DNA of 64,000 nucleotides from Aulostomus chinensis. Lineage: Eukaryota; Chordata; Actinopteri; Syngnathiformes; Aulostomidae. Made by a program: the position numbers and the translations under genes. Positions 22,844 through 32,896 of this stretch are shown piece after piece. The first letter of the stretch is position 1, and each line of letters opens with the position of its first letter. The notes below the pieces were generated by a model. That model was not told the DNA's origin and ran no database searches. It was given only the letters and a program-made list of their open reading frames with translations. Location: contig JBBMOA010000004.1 in NCBI GenBank assembly GCA_037954235.1, forward strand, positions 32,019,420 to 32,083,419, given 5' to 3'.

Positions 22844-23023
22844 GATGGTGTTTTCATCAAGTTCGAGGTGTATCAAGGGTGGGGGTTTTTTTTTGGGTAA
22901 GATTTCTTTCCTGAAGGAATTTATTTTTTATATAATTGTTAAATTTTGTCATGGAAAGAAGAATGTACAGTTGGTAAAAATGTATGCTGTATTTTTGATA
23001 ATAAAAGACAAAAAAAAAAAAAA
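22490..23023 (+). other. LINE 3' UTR and A-rich tail
   Basis: Unusually T- and A-rich sequence with long homopolymers (A-runs near 22604-22622 and 22808-22839, T-runs near 22720-22735) and a final AATAAAAGAC followed by about 16 A next to the 5S target. The short frames here are not genes. Confidence 0.7.
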
Positions 23024-23121
23024 AACACGCCCGATCTCGTCTGATCTCGGAAGCTAAGCAGGGTCGGGCCTGGTTAATACTTGGATGGGAGATTGCCTGG
23101 GAATACCAGGTGCTGTAAGCT
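23024..23121 (+). rRNA. 5S rRNA gene, 3' fragment (split by LINE)
   Basis: Resumes the 5S gene of 16740-16767 after the LINE, beginning with the second copy of AACACGC. Compared with the copy at 16312 it differs in ggttaatactt and gagattgcctgg. It is followed by a T-run and spacer. It lacks the first part of the RNA, so it cannot give normal 5S RNA. Confidence 0.92.
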
Positions 23122-23432
23122 TTTTTGTTTCATTGTGAGGAAAGGGCAGCTTTGAGTCTTTGGGGACCAGCATGAGCGAGCTTCCCTCACACACCTTTTC
23201 TTGAAGCGCCTTTCTGCAGCTTTGAAATGGAATCTCATGCAGCGTGTAACTTGAAGTAGACAGATGGAGGATGCAGTACTTTTCTCTCGATGACATCAAC
23301 ATTCTTTTCTTTGTATTGACAGGACACCTATTTGGCGTGTGAAAAGACCCTGAGGCTGTTGCACATCACTTTTTTTCTGAGGTTGTAAAGTGAGTGAAAT
23401 GGATATAGAGCCCATGTGTGTGAGAGTCAAGG

Positions 23433-23541
23433 GCTTACGGCCATATCACTCTGAACACGCCTGATCTCGGAAGCTAAGCAGGGTCGGGCCTGGTTAGTAC
23501 TTGGATGGGAGACTGCCTGCGAATACCAGGTGCTGTAAGCT
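23433..23541 (+). pseudogene. 5S rRNA pseudogene with 10-bp deletion
   Basis: 109 nt instead of 119. Ten bases are missing between AACACGC and CTGATCTCGG, the place where GATCTCG occurs twice with a 10-bp period in the normal gene, so replication slippage explains the loss. It also has gactgcctgcg in place of gaccgcctggg. The T-run terminator and upstream TATA-like element are present. Confidence 0.85.
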
Positions 23542-23852
23542 TTTTTGTTTCTTTGTGAGGAAAGGGCAGCTTTGAGTCTTTGGGGACCAGCATGAGCGAG
23601 CTTCCCTCACACACCTTTTCTTGAAGCGCCTTTCTGCAGCTTTGAAATGGAATCTCATGCAGCGTGTAACTTGAAGTAGACAGATGGAGGATGCAGTACT
23701 TTTCTCTCGATGACATCAACATTCTTTTCTTTGTATTGACAGGACACCTATTTGACGTGTGAAAAGACCCTGAGGCTGTTGCACATCACTTTTTTTCTGA
23801 GGTTGTAAAGTGAGTGAAATGGATATAGAGCCCATGTGTGTCAGAGTCAGGG

Positions 23853-23961
23853 GCTTATGGCCATACCATTCTGAACTCGTCTGATCTCGAAAGCTAAGCA
23901 GGGTCGGGCCTGGTTAGTACTTGGATGGAAGACCGCCTGGGAATACCAGGTGCTGTAAGCT
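23853..23961 (+). pseudogene. 5S rRNA pseudogene with a different 10-bp deletion
   Basis: 109 nt. The missing ten bases lie slightly further 5' than in the copy at 23433 (CTGAAC joins TCGTCTGATCTCG). Other changes are gcttatggcc, ctcgaaagc and tggaagacc. The loss is an independent event of the same size. Confidence 0.85.
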
Positions 23962-24271
23962 TTTTTGTTTCATTGTGAGGAAAGGGCAGCTTTGAGTGTT
24001 TGGGGACCAGCATGAGCGAGCTTCCCTCACACACCTTTTCTTGAAGCGCCCTCCACAGCTTTCGAATGGAATGTCATGCTGTGTGTAATTTGAAGTAGAC
24101 AGATGGCAGATGTAGTACTTTTCTCTAGATGACATCAACATTCTTTTCTTTGTATTGACAGGACAACTATTTGGTGTGTAAAAAGACCGTGAGGCTGTTG
24201 CACATCACATTTTTTTTGAGGTTGTAAAGTGAGTGAAATGGATATAGAGCCCATGTGTGTGAGAGTCAAGG

Positions 24272-24390
24272 GCTTACGGCCATACCACTCTGAACACGCC
24301 CGATCTCGTCTGATCTCGGAAGCTTAGCAGGGTCAGGTCTGGTTAGTACTTGGATGGGAGACCGCCTGGGAATACCAGGTGCTGTAAGCT
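24272..24390 (+). rRNA. 5S ribosomal RNA gene, variant
   Basis: Full length at 119 nt with terminal helix and T-run. It differs from the 16312 copy in the internal control region (agcttagcagggtcaggtctgg), which may weaken TFIIIA binding. It is the last unit of the array; its downstream spacer is truncated and ends at about 24475. Confidence 0.85.
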
Positions 24391-24477
24391 TTTTTGTTTT
24401 GGCAGATGCAGTACTTTTCTCTCGATGACATCAACATTCTTTTCGTTGTATTGACAGGACACCTATTTGGCTTGCTG

Positions 24478-24605
24478 ATGGAGAATTGTTGGGTGTAGAT
24501 TCATTGAAGGAGTTTGGTACTGGACCTGCTCTACCTGTAAAGTGTCATGAGATAAGTTTTGTTTTTATTTGGTGCAATATAAATAAAATTAACTTGACCA
24601 GTGTT
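24478..24605 (-). repeat. Unnamed teleost interspersed repeat
   Basis: On minus this contains ttaattttatttatattg-like start words, gcaccaaatcacaac-like words, cttatctcatgacactttac and aattctccatcagcaa. Related copies are at 50210-50480, 56840-57130, 60140-60310 and 60365-60440. I know the word set as common in fish genomes but cannot give a family name. Confidence 0.5.
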
Positions 24606-24791
24606 ATTTGTGGTCTTTTGTTAATTGCATGCCACATGAAATTATTATTAGTCACTTTTATCTCACATTTGACCTGCAGCTACAGTCTCGCAGTGGCAAG
24701 ACAAGAACACTTCTACTTCTGATGATACCAGTTTGTTCAACACTGAACTTCATCCAGTACCATGTTGTCAAACACTGGAACACCAGCACAG

Positions 24792-24864
24792 CACCTGAAC
24801 AGGGACTTGGACCCTGGACCCTCAGATTAAAAGTCCGATGCTCTATGGTCTGAGCTACTCAGGC
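24792..24864 (-). pseudogene. tRNA-Lys(TTT), degenerate copy
   Basis: 73 nt with acceptor GCCTGAG/TTCAGGT and TTT anticodon in a CTTTTAA loop. The D loop has lost the conserved GG (ACCATA instead of ACGGTA), and the T loop is GGTCCAA, so U55 is replaced by C. Compared with the copies at 43711 and 59899 it is the most damaged of the plain Lys copies. It pairs with the Phe gene 243 bp upstream. Confidence 0.75.
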
Positions 24865-25107
24865 TCTTTCTATAGCATTTAGACAGGAAAAGAAATGCCT
24901 GTGAAGGTCAAACTGCTGCTTTCTTGACTTGTTCAATACTCCATGTTAAAGTCCACCATGCTTTTGATTGGCTCTGATTCTCTGTGGCAAAATCCAACAA
25001 GAGGCTCCAAAAATGTCTTGAATGTTATTAGAATGCACAGGACAAGATGGTAGTTTCCTTCATGTCTGCAGTTCCTCCACTGGAAAGTAAAGTCATTGCT
25101 GTTCCTC

Positions 25108-25180
25108 TGCTGAAACCTGGGATCGGACGAGGGACCTTTAGATCTTCAGTCTAACGCTCTCCCAACTGAGCTGTTTCAGC
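25108..25180 (-). tRNA. tRNA-Phe(GAA), variant
   Basis: 73 nt with GCTGAAA/TTTCAGC plus A, GAA anticodon in a CTGAAGA loop and D arm agctcagttgggagagc. Position 8 is C (normally T) and position 55 is C (normally T). The T stem also has a mismatch (CCTCG with CCAGG). A TATA-like ttataaaatgag lies about 30 bp upstream on minus. Function is doubtful. Confidence 0.7.
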
Positions 25181-25499
25181 TCTGAGTGAAGGCCCTGCCT
25201 CTCTCATTTTATAATCTCTTCCACTCTCACTAGAACTTCGAGAGGATTTGAGCTTCTGAAGTCATGACACATTGAACAGTTCTATAGGACCATTTTTGAT
25301 GAATGTCTGAATCACACAAGCCTTTTTTGTTTGTCTTCTTCCCAGTTGCCTCAACATTGTGTGAGCCAATAATTCCACATCTGTACCAGACACACCTCTG
25401 GTTGGTGGGTTTTCTTGATCTTTCTGTTCTAACAGTGTCTTTTATCTTAAATATGCCACTTTCACATGAAAACATCAATAACAGGACAATATTAAAACT

Positions 25500-25678
25500 A
25501 TTATTGCTGCTGTTGCTGTTGTTGGTTGTGTGTCTGTCTTCCATCCCCCTGTCCCTCTGTCTTTCTCTCTGCTTGTCTTTCACCCTCATCTTGTTCCCAT
25601 CTTTTTGTCATTCTCTCCCTCCTTTCTCTCTGTCTTTTGTCTTTTCTTCTCTATATTTGTCTTCTGCTGCTCCAGGAT
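25500..25678 (+). other. Long pyrimidine tract ending in CAG
   Basis: About 170 bp made almost only of C and T, ending in ctgctgctccag. It looks like a 3' splice site with an over-long polypyrimidine tract. The same tract is present in the inverted copy (about 59060-59230). The DNA that follows has no long open frame in either copy, so an exon is not supported. Confidence 0.35.
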
Positions 25679-26046
25679 CAGCTTCTATCACTCAATGGTC
25701 CAGAACCATTCTGAAGCCTGATCATGAATGTGAGCAAAGCTCTTAGAACAGGCCTGCTGCCACCACAACTAAGATCCTGCAGGTCACTAGAAACTCCAAT
25801 GTCCAGCTGACAAGTGGACTTTCCTCTGATCTGTGGTGGTGTTGAGTTTAGCAAACATCTCCAACAAGAAGATGAAGGAGGCCATCAACTCCTCCAAGCT
25901 CAACATCTATACTGGCTTTACTGGGAGATCAGGAGGTCAAAGCAGATCTTCACCCTCCACCTCAGATGGTTTCTACTCACAGAGATGAGGGACCAGTTCA
26001 AACCAGCTACCTGGAGCTCCCTTAAGCCATTGTCCCCATCAGCTAA

Positions 26047-26182
26047 CATCTGGATCTGGACCTGCACCGGTGCTGACTTGTGTCTTGAGTCCCCAGAGTT
26101 TGTTGAACCAGAGAAGCTTCAACTGGTGACGGTTGTCCAACCAAGCGTGAAGGTGAGCCTGCATTGTCTGATCTGGAGCTAA
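26047..26182 (+). other. Possible immunoglobulin V-like peptide relic
   Basis: A frame reads ...EFVEPEKLQLVTVVQPSV and then KVSLHCLIWS before a stop. VVQPSVKVSLHC resembles the A-B strand region with the first cysteine of a V-set domain of fish immune receptors. There is no second cysteine, no J or W motif and no exon structure. The second copy at about 36660-36794 is open too. It could be chance. Confidence 0.15.
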
Positions 26183-26290
26183 CAGGGGAATTAGCAAGTG
26201 CTCTGACTGTTCTAGAGTTGCTGCTGAGTTGAATTTGAATTTATTTGTTGAAATGTTCCAGTTTCTATGAGGTCAGGGAAGATTGGTGTG

Positions 26291-26319
26291 GATCTAAAGG
26301 TCCCTGGTTGGATCCCAGG
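26291..26319 (+). pseudogene. tRNA-Phe 3' fragment
   Basis: gatctaaaggtccctggttg and the following gatcccagg match the anticodon-arm 3' side, variable loop and T arm of tRNA-Phe. The 5' half is absent. Position 55 is T here but 56 is G. The same fragment is in block C2 at 36903-36931. Confidence 0.6.
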
Positions 26320-26467
26320 ACATTGTTTTGGCTCATTTGAACATTTTCAAACCCTCGTTGCTCAGATTTTACATGAATTTGATCATGACTTTTGGACAAA
26401 TGTTTTGTTTATTAATTAAATAATCACTTCAGTTTTGAATTTAGTGAGTCACCCAGACAGTCAGTAG

Positions 26468-26482
26468 GGACACACACACACG

Positions 26483-26534
<52 letters not shown>

Positions 26535-26535
26535 C
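26468..26535. repeat. (CA)n microsatellite with interruptions
   Basis: CA run with a few CG interruptions. The counterpart in C2 is at 37122-37187. At the inverted copy (about 58690-58720) the run is replaced by a short GT stretch and a G homopolymer. Confidence 0.9.
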
Positions 26536-27100
26536 AGCCTGTCTTTGGTAAAAAATGGTCTTTCACGTTCACGTTGGAAGATTTCTCTGACTCCATTGTG
26601 AATAAAGAGATTCTTCATCTGACACCTGAGTCTTGATCCACTGATTCCTCTGATCCACCTCTTTCTGCTCCAACAAGGCTGACATGGATCAGGTGGGTCC
26701 ATGTCATCCAATCAGTAGGTTTCTCTTCTCAATTAATTTTCTTCATCCCAGTTTAGATTGATTCTTCTCAGCCTCATGAAGGAGCATCTGATCAGGTGTT
26801 TGACTGCTTGTTGGTTGTAATTCCATAGATTTTAATCTCAGATGTTATAGAATTAATAAGAACATCTTAAAGACCTTTGTCCAACACTTGAAACTCACCT
26901 GTCTGTCGAGGCCCAACTGGCCTTTTGTAGTGAGGTGGTGGATGCATGTGTATGAAATGAGGCTCGTGTTGCTGTGAGGAGCTACTAGAGGGAGACACCT
27001 GTCGTTCCTCCCAGCTTACAATGAGGCTTCACAGCTGCATTTGAAGCTGTCCTTTATGAGTCACAACTGTCTTGAGCTCAGGAGCCAAACTCACCGAAAA

Positions 27101-27180
27101 AATATGCAAGTGGCTCTGGACAAAAGCGTCTGCTCAATGAAATTGTAGGATTGTAGAATTCTATAAATGTAGAATATAAT
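27101..27180 (+). mobile_element. SINE/LINE 3' tail (RSg-1/HpaI type words)
   Basis: tggctctggacaaaagcgtc followed by tgctcaatga matches the conserved 3' tail shared by several fish SINE families and their partner LINE. The body of the SINE is not recognisable. Copies occur at 37741-37820 and, in inverted form, near 57820-57850. A weaker copy is near 29080-29105. Confidence 0.6.
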
Positions 27181-27426
27181 TGTAGAAATGCTCTCTATCA
27201 CCACCCCCAACGTCTGTGCCAGGGTCTCTGGCCAGTGGTCAATGGCTCATATCACCTGCCCAGGATGAATCAAGCTTGCTTGTCTTTGTAATTCTGCACT
27301 TATTAGAGACCTGGAAACAAAGGAATGCTGAAAAAGAGAAAATAGGACCTCACACAAATGGGCTTGTGACACAATTTTAAAGAATTGTGTCAATGTGAAT
27401 CTTTTACAAATGTGTGTGTGAATGTG

Positions 27427-27508
27427 GTTGTTGTGGCCGAGTGGTGAAGGCGATGGACTAGAAATCCATTGGGGTCTCCCTGCTCAGGTTGGAGTCCTGC
27501 CAACAACG
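27427..27508 (+). pseudogene. tRNA-Ser(AGA) pseudogene
   Basis: 82 nt with intact acceptor and AGA anticodon stem-loop, but the D loop is gtggtgaagg (conserved TTAA changed) and the T loop is GGTTGGAGTCC, in which the invariant C56 is G. These changes hit both the A- and B-box of the internal promoter. An almost identical pseudogene is at 38067 in block C2. Confidence 0.8.
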
Positions 27509-28730
27509 TTAAAGTGTTGATGTTCTGGAGGAGACAACATCTGATCTTTTTAGATCCACGAGTCAAAGGTTTTCTTTAAAGTGCTGCAGCAGCTGAGGAT
27601 GAGGGAGAGACAGAATTACAAACCATCTTCCTGAGGACATTTTGAAAAATGATGACATTTTTCCACAGTTATTATTGACTTGGAACACTGCAAAAATATC
27701 CCTTCTCCAAAAACCCTCCTCTTCAACTTTGTACCCAAGTTTTCTCCTCATCAGGCACCACAGTGTCCAGGATGTTCAGTCAAAAAGTCATTAATGATTT
27801 TAAAAATGTCCATCAAACACAAAATAAGGCTTCAAATAGGTAAAATCACCATCTGTAGACTGGACCAATATGCTGATGTGATCCTTTGATTAGTTTAGGA
27901 TCAGTCAGAGATCAAAGACTTCAGCAGGAGATCAATGCTCAGAACCCAGAGATCAAAGACAGAATTCAGACATCAGAGACAGAATTCAGACATCAAACAC
28001 ATACCTGATGGAGGCTCCACCCCCCCACCCCCCAGACAGTTTCCACGTAAGTCGTAAGTTTTATTTTTAAAGCGTCAAATCACAACAAATGTTATCTTCT
28101 TTTTATTCTTTTTATTAAAGATTGAAGCTCCATACAAGACAGAGTTTGTAGACAAGAACATCACAGCCTGGGAAGCTTTCACTTCTTTTGATGGACAGCT
28201 TTGATTTCAGGTTCTACCTCTGTAAAATTGAAAGTAAAGTAAATGAAGCACCTGTGAAGGTAAAACTGATGATGTCATGACTTGTTCAGTCCTCCAACAT
28301 TAAAGTCCAACAAGCTTTTGATTGGCTCTGATTCTCTGTGGCAAAATCCAACAAGAGGAAAAAGAAAATCTTGAGGTTATCTCACTTTCTTTTAAAGAAA
28401 CTCTGCATAGGACAGTGATAGGATGATTGTTTCCTTGGATGAAAAAGTCTGGTACTCTCATCTTCTTCAACATTTACTTGCTCAGTCAGGACAAGAGAAT
28501 CTGAGCTTGGATGTCATTTTGTAGTAAAAGGTGAATTAAACTTGTAAACATCAGCTGGTGTTCACTCTGATGATGTATCGATGGTCTGTATTCTGCCTTC
28601 TGTAGCACGATGCTGCTGGGAAGAAGCCTGATTATGTCAGAGTTGTGTTCAGTGGCTCCTGCTGGGTCCATTTCTGACAAATAGGCTCCAAAGATTTCAG
28701 GTGTTTAAAAGCGGTGTTTAGCTGTCAGCA

Positions 28731-28812
28731 GACGATGTGGCCGAGTGGTTAAGGCGATGGACTGCTAATCCATTGTGCTCTGCACGCATGGGTTCGAATC
28801 CCATCCTCGTCG
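28731..28812 (+). tRNA. tRNA-Ser(GCT)
   Basis: 82-nt class II tRNA with D arm tggccgagtggttaaggc, GCT anticodon in the loop CTGCTAA with stem ATGGA/TCCAT, a long variable arm and T arm GGTTCGAATCC. The acceptor GACGATG with CCTCGTC has one T-C mismatch (normal vertebrate GACGAGG). The first TTTT is about 50 nt downstream. Confidence 0.82.
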
Positions 28813-28860
28813 CAAGTGACTCTGGTTTCTCCTCCTCGATTATGGAATTACTGTGAGGCT

Positions 28861-29627
28861 TTTAACTGACACAGATACCAGTTGAGTCAACTTCCCTTTC
28901 ACAACCTGACCAAAACAACTCTGACACCCAGAGCTCACATATGTCAATCACCTCTGTAGAAGGTCCCGCCCCCACAGAGCTATAAATCCTCCCATCAGTG
29001 AAGAAAACTGAAGATGCCTCTTGGATGAGAGCTGAAGCATCTTCAAGAAACCTGAAACAGTTCACTTGGTATGTTTAAATAATTCTACAATTTCTTTCAG
29101 CTTTTGTCCAAAGCCACGTGCATGTATCATATGTATATAATATATATGTGATACTCTTTCATCTACTCATGAACCAAAAATGCAGTCTAATACCAGTAAA
29201 TTTGTGCAGAAAAATGTCATTTGTGCTCCTTCTTTTATTTATTTGTTTATTTAGTATTTTTTAATGTATTTTCTTTCAATTCACATTTTGTCCATTAACT
29301 TCATAATCACTCTTCACAGTCGCCATCTCATCACATGACTAAAGTTTGGGTTCTGTATTGGTGGTAAAATATCCTTCCATGCCCCTCACTAGTTTGCACA
29401 CAGAAAAGCATATTTTACTGGTTTCAAATCTCTTAGCATGTTCTCTCTCTTAAACCAGCTGTGGCAGCTTTCATTGTGTGATTTATTTTGAAATATAAAT
29501 ATGGAACAGAACCATTGGAATAAGATGTCAGGACATTTGAAGGAATGTCAATCTCCTGTTGAAATGTTGCAGTGTGCAGCTGAGACTCTCTGGCAGTGGC
29601 ACAAGGAGCCACAATGGCAGAACCTGG
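28861..29627. other. Unassigned DNA with weak repeat relics
   Basis: No gene. A weak SINE/LINE tail relic is at about 29080-29105, followed by AT-rich DNA (29120-29290) resembling about 57860-57980. Confidence 0.35.
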
Positions 29628-30250
29628 ACCCTCCTGGAGGAGAACCACAGGTGAGGGCCTTCTTGGCTCCAGATTGATGGAAATCAAGTGTCTGAGGCTG
29701 TTAGCAGCCATGAAGTTGATCTGGTTGGGCACTGGTATTTTTTCTTTCTGCAGCTCAGGAGTGATTCAGGAGAAGAGTTTCAGAACAGTCAAGGTTGGGG
29801 ACTGGAATTTTAAAATTTCCCCTGGAACCAGACAAACTTGGGAGGTAAAACCTCCAATCATAGCCACTCAGATGCAGCAGCAGCAGAAAGAAGCTGTCAT
29901 CTACCCTGACAGTCAGAGCATCAAGTCAAGAAAACATCAACCATCTTGTAGTTCCAAACCTTCACCTCTCAGATTCAGCTACTTCTTATTGTGGGACTTT
30001 AAATTTGAACACAATGGAATTTGGACAAGGAGTTTTCCTTCAAGTCCAAACATCATCGTCCAGCCTCCAACCAGAGGTCCATCAGTTATCATGGGAGCCA
30101 CATGTGGAGTCTGGATTCTTTTCTAGAATGTGACGGCAATGACAGTCCTGCCAAGTGACATCACTGACATGAATGGATGACTTCAGTCACGTGACAGGAT
30201 GACTTCAGTCACATGACTGGATGACTTCAGTCACATGACTGGATGATTTG
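29628..30250 (+). repeat. Duplicated block F2 (inverse of F1)
   Basis: Matches the reverse complement of about 5850-6450. The frame 29596-30126 on plus (176 codons) stays open; the F1 frame keeps the shared part. No domain is recognised: a Trp-rich middle and a Gln run are visible. Ends in four 22-bp repeat units with the AGTCACATGACT core. Confidence 0.65.
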
Positions 30251-30892
30251 AAAATTTTGTTGTGGGCCTCTGGACCTTTTTTAAATCAGTAGTTGACCAC
30301 AGGTAGCTTAGCTAACTGTTAACTAATTAACTTTCAGTCCAGACAAAGAATGTGGGTTGACAGTTATTCATACAAAGTCTTTGGTTTCAGATGCAGCCTC
30401 AACTGAGACTCCTGGTTCAGAGGATGGGTTTGTTTGCTGTCAGGTTGCCACCTTTTAGAAATGAAAATCAGGGACGCCCACCACGGCCATGACCACCAGG
30501 GGCCTGACTCCCATGAGGTGGGTGCCCACAGCAGTGGTGTGTTTTATTTTGTAGGTGTTTTTAGTCAAGGGGTGATCAAGAAAGCATTTCCTCCTACTTA
30601 AAGCTTGAAATGCTTTATCACCAATAAACACATTCTTTATTGTTCAACACTGAACTGCACAATTAAGTTTTAAAATACAAACTCAATAAATGGAGAACTT
30701 TATGTGACTTAAGTTCATAACACATCAGCAGGTTTCCCTCCCTTCTTTTTCCAAGTCTCCTTCTTGTTCCTCCTTGCAGCTCTGGGGAACTCTTGGTCTC
30801 TCAAAGCCCTGTTGGAAAACTCTGAACAGGACTGCTCAAAGTTGAGAGTGATCACTCCTTTGAGCTCCATGGAGCTCCTGTTCCTGCAGTCA
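30251..30892. other. Unassigned DNA
   Basis: No gene or named repeat recognised between F2 and D2. Confidence 0.35.
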
Positions 30893-32060
30893 CTCCATTT
30901 CTGCTTTTCATTTTGTGTTTGTATTAAAGTTCTATTGCTGAAAAAAAACTTTTTTGCCTTTTTCTTGAAGTAAATATATGAGGGTCGAAATTGACCCATA
31001 ACACCATGGATGTTACAATAGTTAATAATATTAAAATGAAGAATAAATCAAACCAATCCATGTCAGAGATGTGTTCTAACACCCCTCAGTAATGGTCAGG
31101 AAACACAACAACCTTTTGTTTATTTCTATGATTTTCTTGAGGTTCATTTGATCATTTTTCAACTGAAATCGAGGGTTTACTGACTAAAAAAAGGTCCAGA
31201 GGCCCACAACAAAATATTCCAATCAATATTTCCATGGATAAGGAAGCCTAACAAGGTAACCGGGAGATGGGAAACAACATGGATGATAGAAAATTGTTTT
31301 TAGTTTATTTTACAGCTGGTTGAAGACGTGGGTCAAAACTGACCTGTTAACATAAGAGATGGGAACAGAAAGCTAACACAAGAGGAAGGTTGAAGCTATG
31401 AAAAAGGAGTTTGATAAAAATCTTGAACTGACAGTAGAAATATCCTTTTGTGTGTTTACCTTTGTTGACAGAAGTCACTTTAGCTTGGCAGTGAAAAGAA
31501 TCTCTGCTAGCTTGACAAATAAGTGGCACAAACTGGGTTCAAGCTGGACTTTGGACACTGGTATCTGCAACAACTCCCATCAACTCCTAATCTAGCATCT
31601 CTGCTGTGCTCAAACTATTTTACAGAACATTTGACAGACCTGTGGAGCAGTGAGGACAGACATGAGTTGATCCACATGATCCACTGAAGCGCCATTTTCC
31701 CCTGCCACTGAGGTCACCAACATGAGCTGGAGTTGGGAATCTTGAACTGAACCTGGTATCACAGCGACACCTACTGCTGCAAAATGGAACAGCAACATTG
31801 AACCCAAGTACAGGATTGGAGGGAGACTGATGGTCGCTGTTTGGGTTTTTGAAGAACAAGGAGGGCGTTGGTTCAAGCTGGATTCTCAGAGACTATTTCT
31901 TCAACCTCTACATTGGAATCTACACTGTCATCCAGTCATGTGACTGAAGTCATCCAGTCATGTGACTGAAGTCATCCATTCATGTCAGTGATGTCACTTG
32001 GCAGGACTGTCATTGCCATCACATTCTAGAAAAGAACCCAGACTCCACATTTCCTCCTAT
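30893..32060 (+). repeat. Duplicated block D2
   Basis: Copy of 4830-5990 and 54963-56020. The 65-codon plus frame (31398-31595) and the 88-codon minus frame (31610-31876) are open here too. The flank from about 32040 to 32100 is shared with D3 but not with D1. Confidence 0.75.
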
Positions 32061-32189
32061 CTATTATTGTGTCCCACCCTCCTGGTCCTTACTCTGAATT
32101 CTCAGAGTTTATATCCAGTTCAGTCCTCAAAACAGATGAAGTCATGAGTGTTGATAAATTTCCTTTTCTCCACTGATTATATGTCAAGG

Positions 32190-32520
32190 TTTGTGTGTGG
32201 GGGTGGAGTCTATCCCAGCAGCCTTCGGACATGAGGCGGGGTTCATCCTGGACAGGTCACCAGTCCATCACAGGGCCAACACATAGAGACAGACAACCAT
32301 TCACACTCACAGCCACACCTACAGTCAATTTAGAGTATCAATCAGCCTCGTCCCCTCTTGATGTCTTTGGACTGTAGGAGGAAGCTGGAGTACCAGAGAG
32401 AACCCACACAGACACAGGAAGAACATGCAGACTCTGAAACATCCCATGCCCGAGCCGGTACTCTAACCCAGATCCTTCTTGCTGTGAGGCAACAGTGCTG
32501 ACCACTGCACCATTGTGTCC
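32190..32520 (-). mobile_element. LINE 3'-end relic, minus strand
   Basis: Reverse complement of the 13490-13780 words: gtctatcccagcagcc, cctggacaggtcaccagtcc, cacatagagacagacaacc, gtctttggactgtaggagg and gaagaacatgcagactctg. This is the best preserved copy in the window. Confidence 0.65.
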
Positions 32521-32592
32521 CCTGAAAATGCCACCAGATCGTTTGGATTTTCTATAAAATCAAGTACACATGAACATTAAGAGGTTTTCACA

Positions 32593-32664
32593 GGGCTGGT
32601 GGTGCAATGGATAGCATGACTGACTACTGTCAGAAGATTCTAGCTTCAACTCCTGGCTCGCTCA
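32593..32664 (+). pseudogene. tRNA-Arg(ACG)-like pseudogene
   Basis: 72 nt resembling vertebrate tRNA-Arg(ACG): tggtgcaatggatagc, ctgacta...tcagaagattcta and ctcctggct. One base is missing in the anticodon loop (CTGACTACTGTCAG), the T loop is CTTCAAC and the acceptor is mismatched. It is the only Arg-related copy seen. Confidence 0.55.
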
Positions 32665-32883
32665 CTTAAAGTTTTATACTGAGAAGCTTTCACACCTGAA
32701 GTGTGAACCACTGCTAAAAGTCCCTGAAATCCTCCAAGGTTTCCTCCTTGTCTGCTGTAAACATGAACACATGCATGGATCCTGCTACCTCTCACATGTT
32801 AAGCTGGCACTTGACAGTGACAGCAGGAGAACAAAAAATCCCAGTGTGTCATCAACATTTCCTGGAAACTAAATGACAGAAGC

Positions 32884-32896
32884 CAGTGGTGGCTGG
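32884..32896 (+). repeat. hAT left terminal inverted repeat
   Basis: CAGTGGTGGCTGG, 11 of 13 identical to the inverted right end. Confidence 0.75.

Larger units (their letters stand above)
16768..23023 (+). mobile_element. Tx1-clade LINE inserted in 5S rRNA gene (Mutsu-like)
   Basis: A 6.26-kb non-LTR retrotransposon, apparently full length. It has a 5' UTR of about 205 bp, ORF1 (16973-18631), ORF2 (18670-22489, one frameshift) and a 3' UTR ending in an A-run, flanked by the 7-bp duplication AACACGC. The ORF2 has an apurinic-type endonuclease, a reverse transcriptase and a C-terminal zinc knuckle; ORF1 has two CCHC knuckles. This is the structure of L1/Tx1-type elements. Within the Tx1 clade, Mutsu elements of fish are known to target 5S rRNA genes; assignment to Mutsu is inferred from target and protein architecture, not from alignment. 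Confidence 0.88.
16018..24475 (+). repeat. Tandem 5S rDNA array, interrupted by a LINE
   Basis: Repeat units of about 419-430 bp (5S starts at 16312, 16740, 23433, 23853 and 24272), each with a 119-nt 5S gene or relic and a spacer of about 310 bp. The spacer starts with a T-run and contains the conserved words gaggaaagggcagctttgag and gcagatgcagtacttttctc. The left edge is a partial spacer from 16018. The right edge breaks off at about 24475 in a partial spacer, where an interspersed repeat begins. All genes point to plus. Confidence 0.92.
24478..27510 (-). repeat. Large block B1-C1, inverted copy at 57450-60330
   Basis: The reverse complement of this segment matches about 57450-60330 along most of its length. 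The shared order is interspersed repeat, tRNA-Lys, 243-bp spacer, tRNA-Phe, pyrimidine-rich tract, microsatellite, SINE/LINE tail and Ser(AGA) relic. The part from 25909 onward is also directly repeated at 36521-39490. The block begins right at the end of the 5S array. Confidence 0.75.
25909..28860 (+). repeat. Duplicated block C1 (direct copy at 36521-39490)
   Basis: Nearly colinear with 36521-39490. Both carry a Phe 3' fragment, a CA microsatellite, a SINE/LINE tail, a Ser(AGA) relic and a Ser(GCT) gene in the same order. C2 begins exactly at the right end of the hAT element, while C1 continues further 5', which fixes the breakpoint of the duplication. Confidence 0.8.

Noticed and set aside
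23054..24141. Three similar 75-82-codon frames on minus in the 5S array
   Set aside because: They cover the 5S spacer and part of the 5S gene itself and recur only because the unit is tandemly repeated.
25303..25746. 147-codon plus frame with hydrophobic Leu/Ser-rich middle, suggesting a membrane protein
   Set aside because: It is the antisense of the Phe block flank followed by the pyrimidine tract; the hydrophobic look comes from C/T-only codons.
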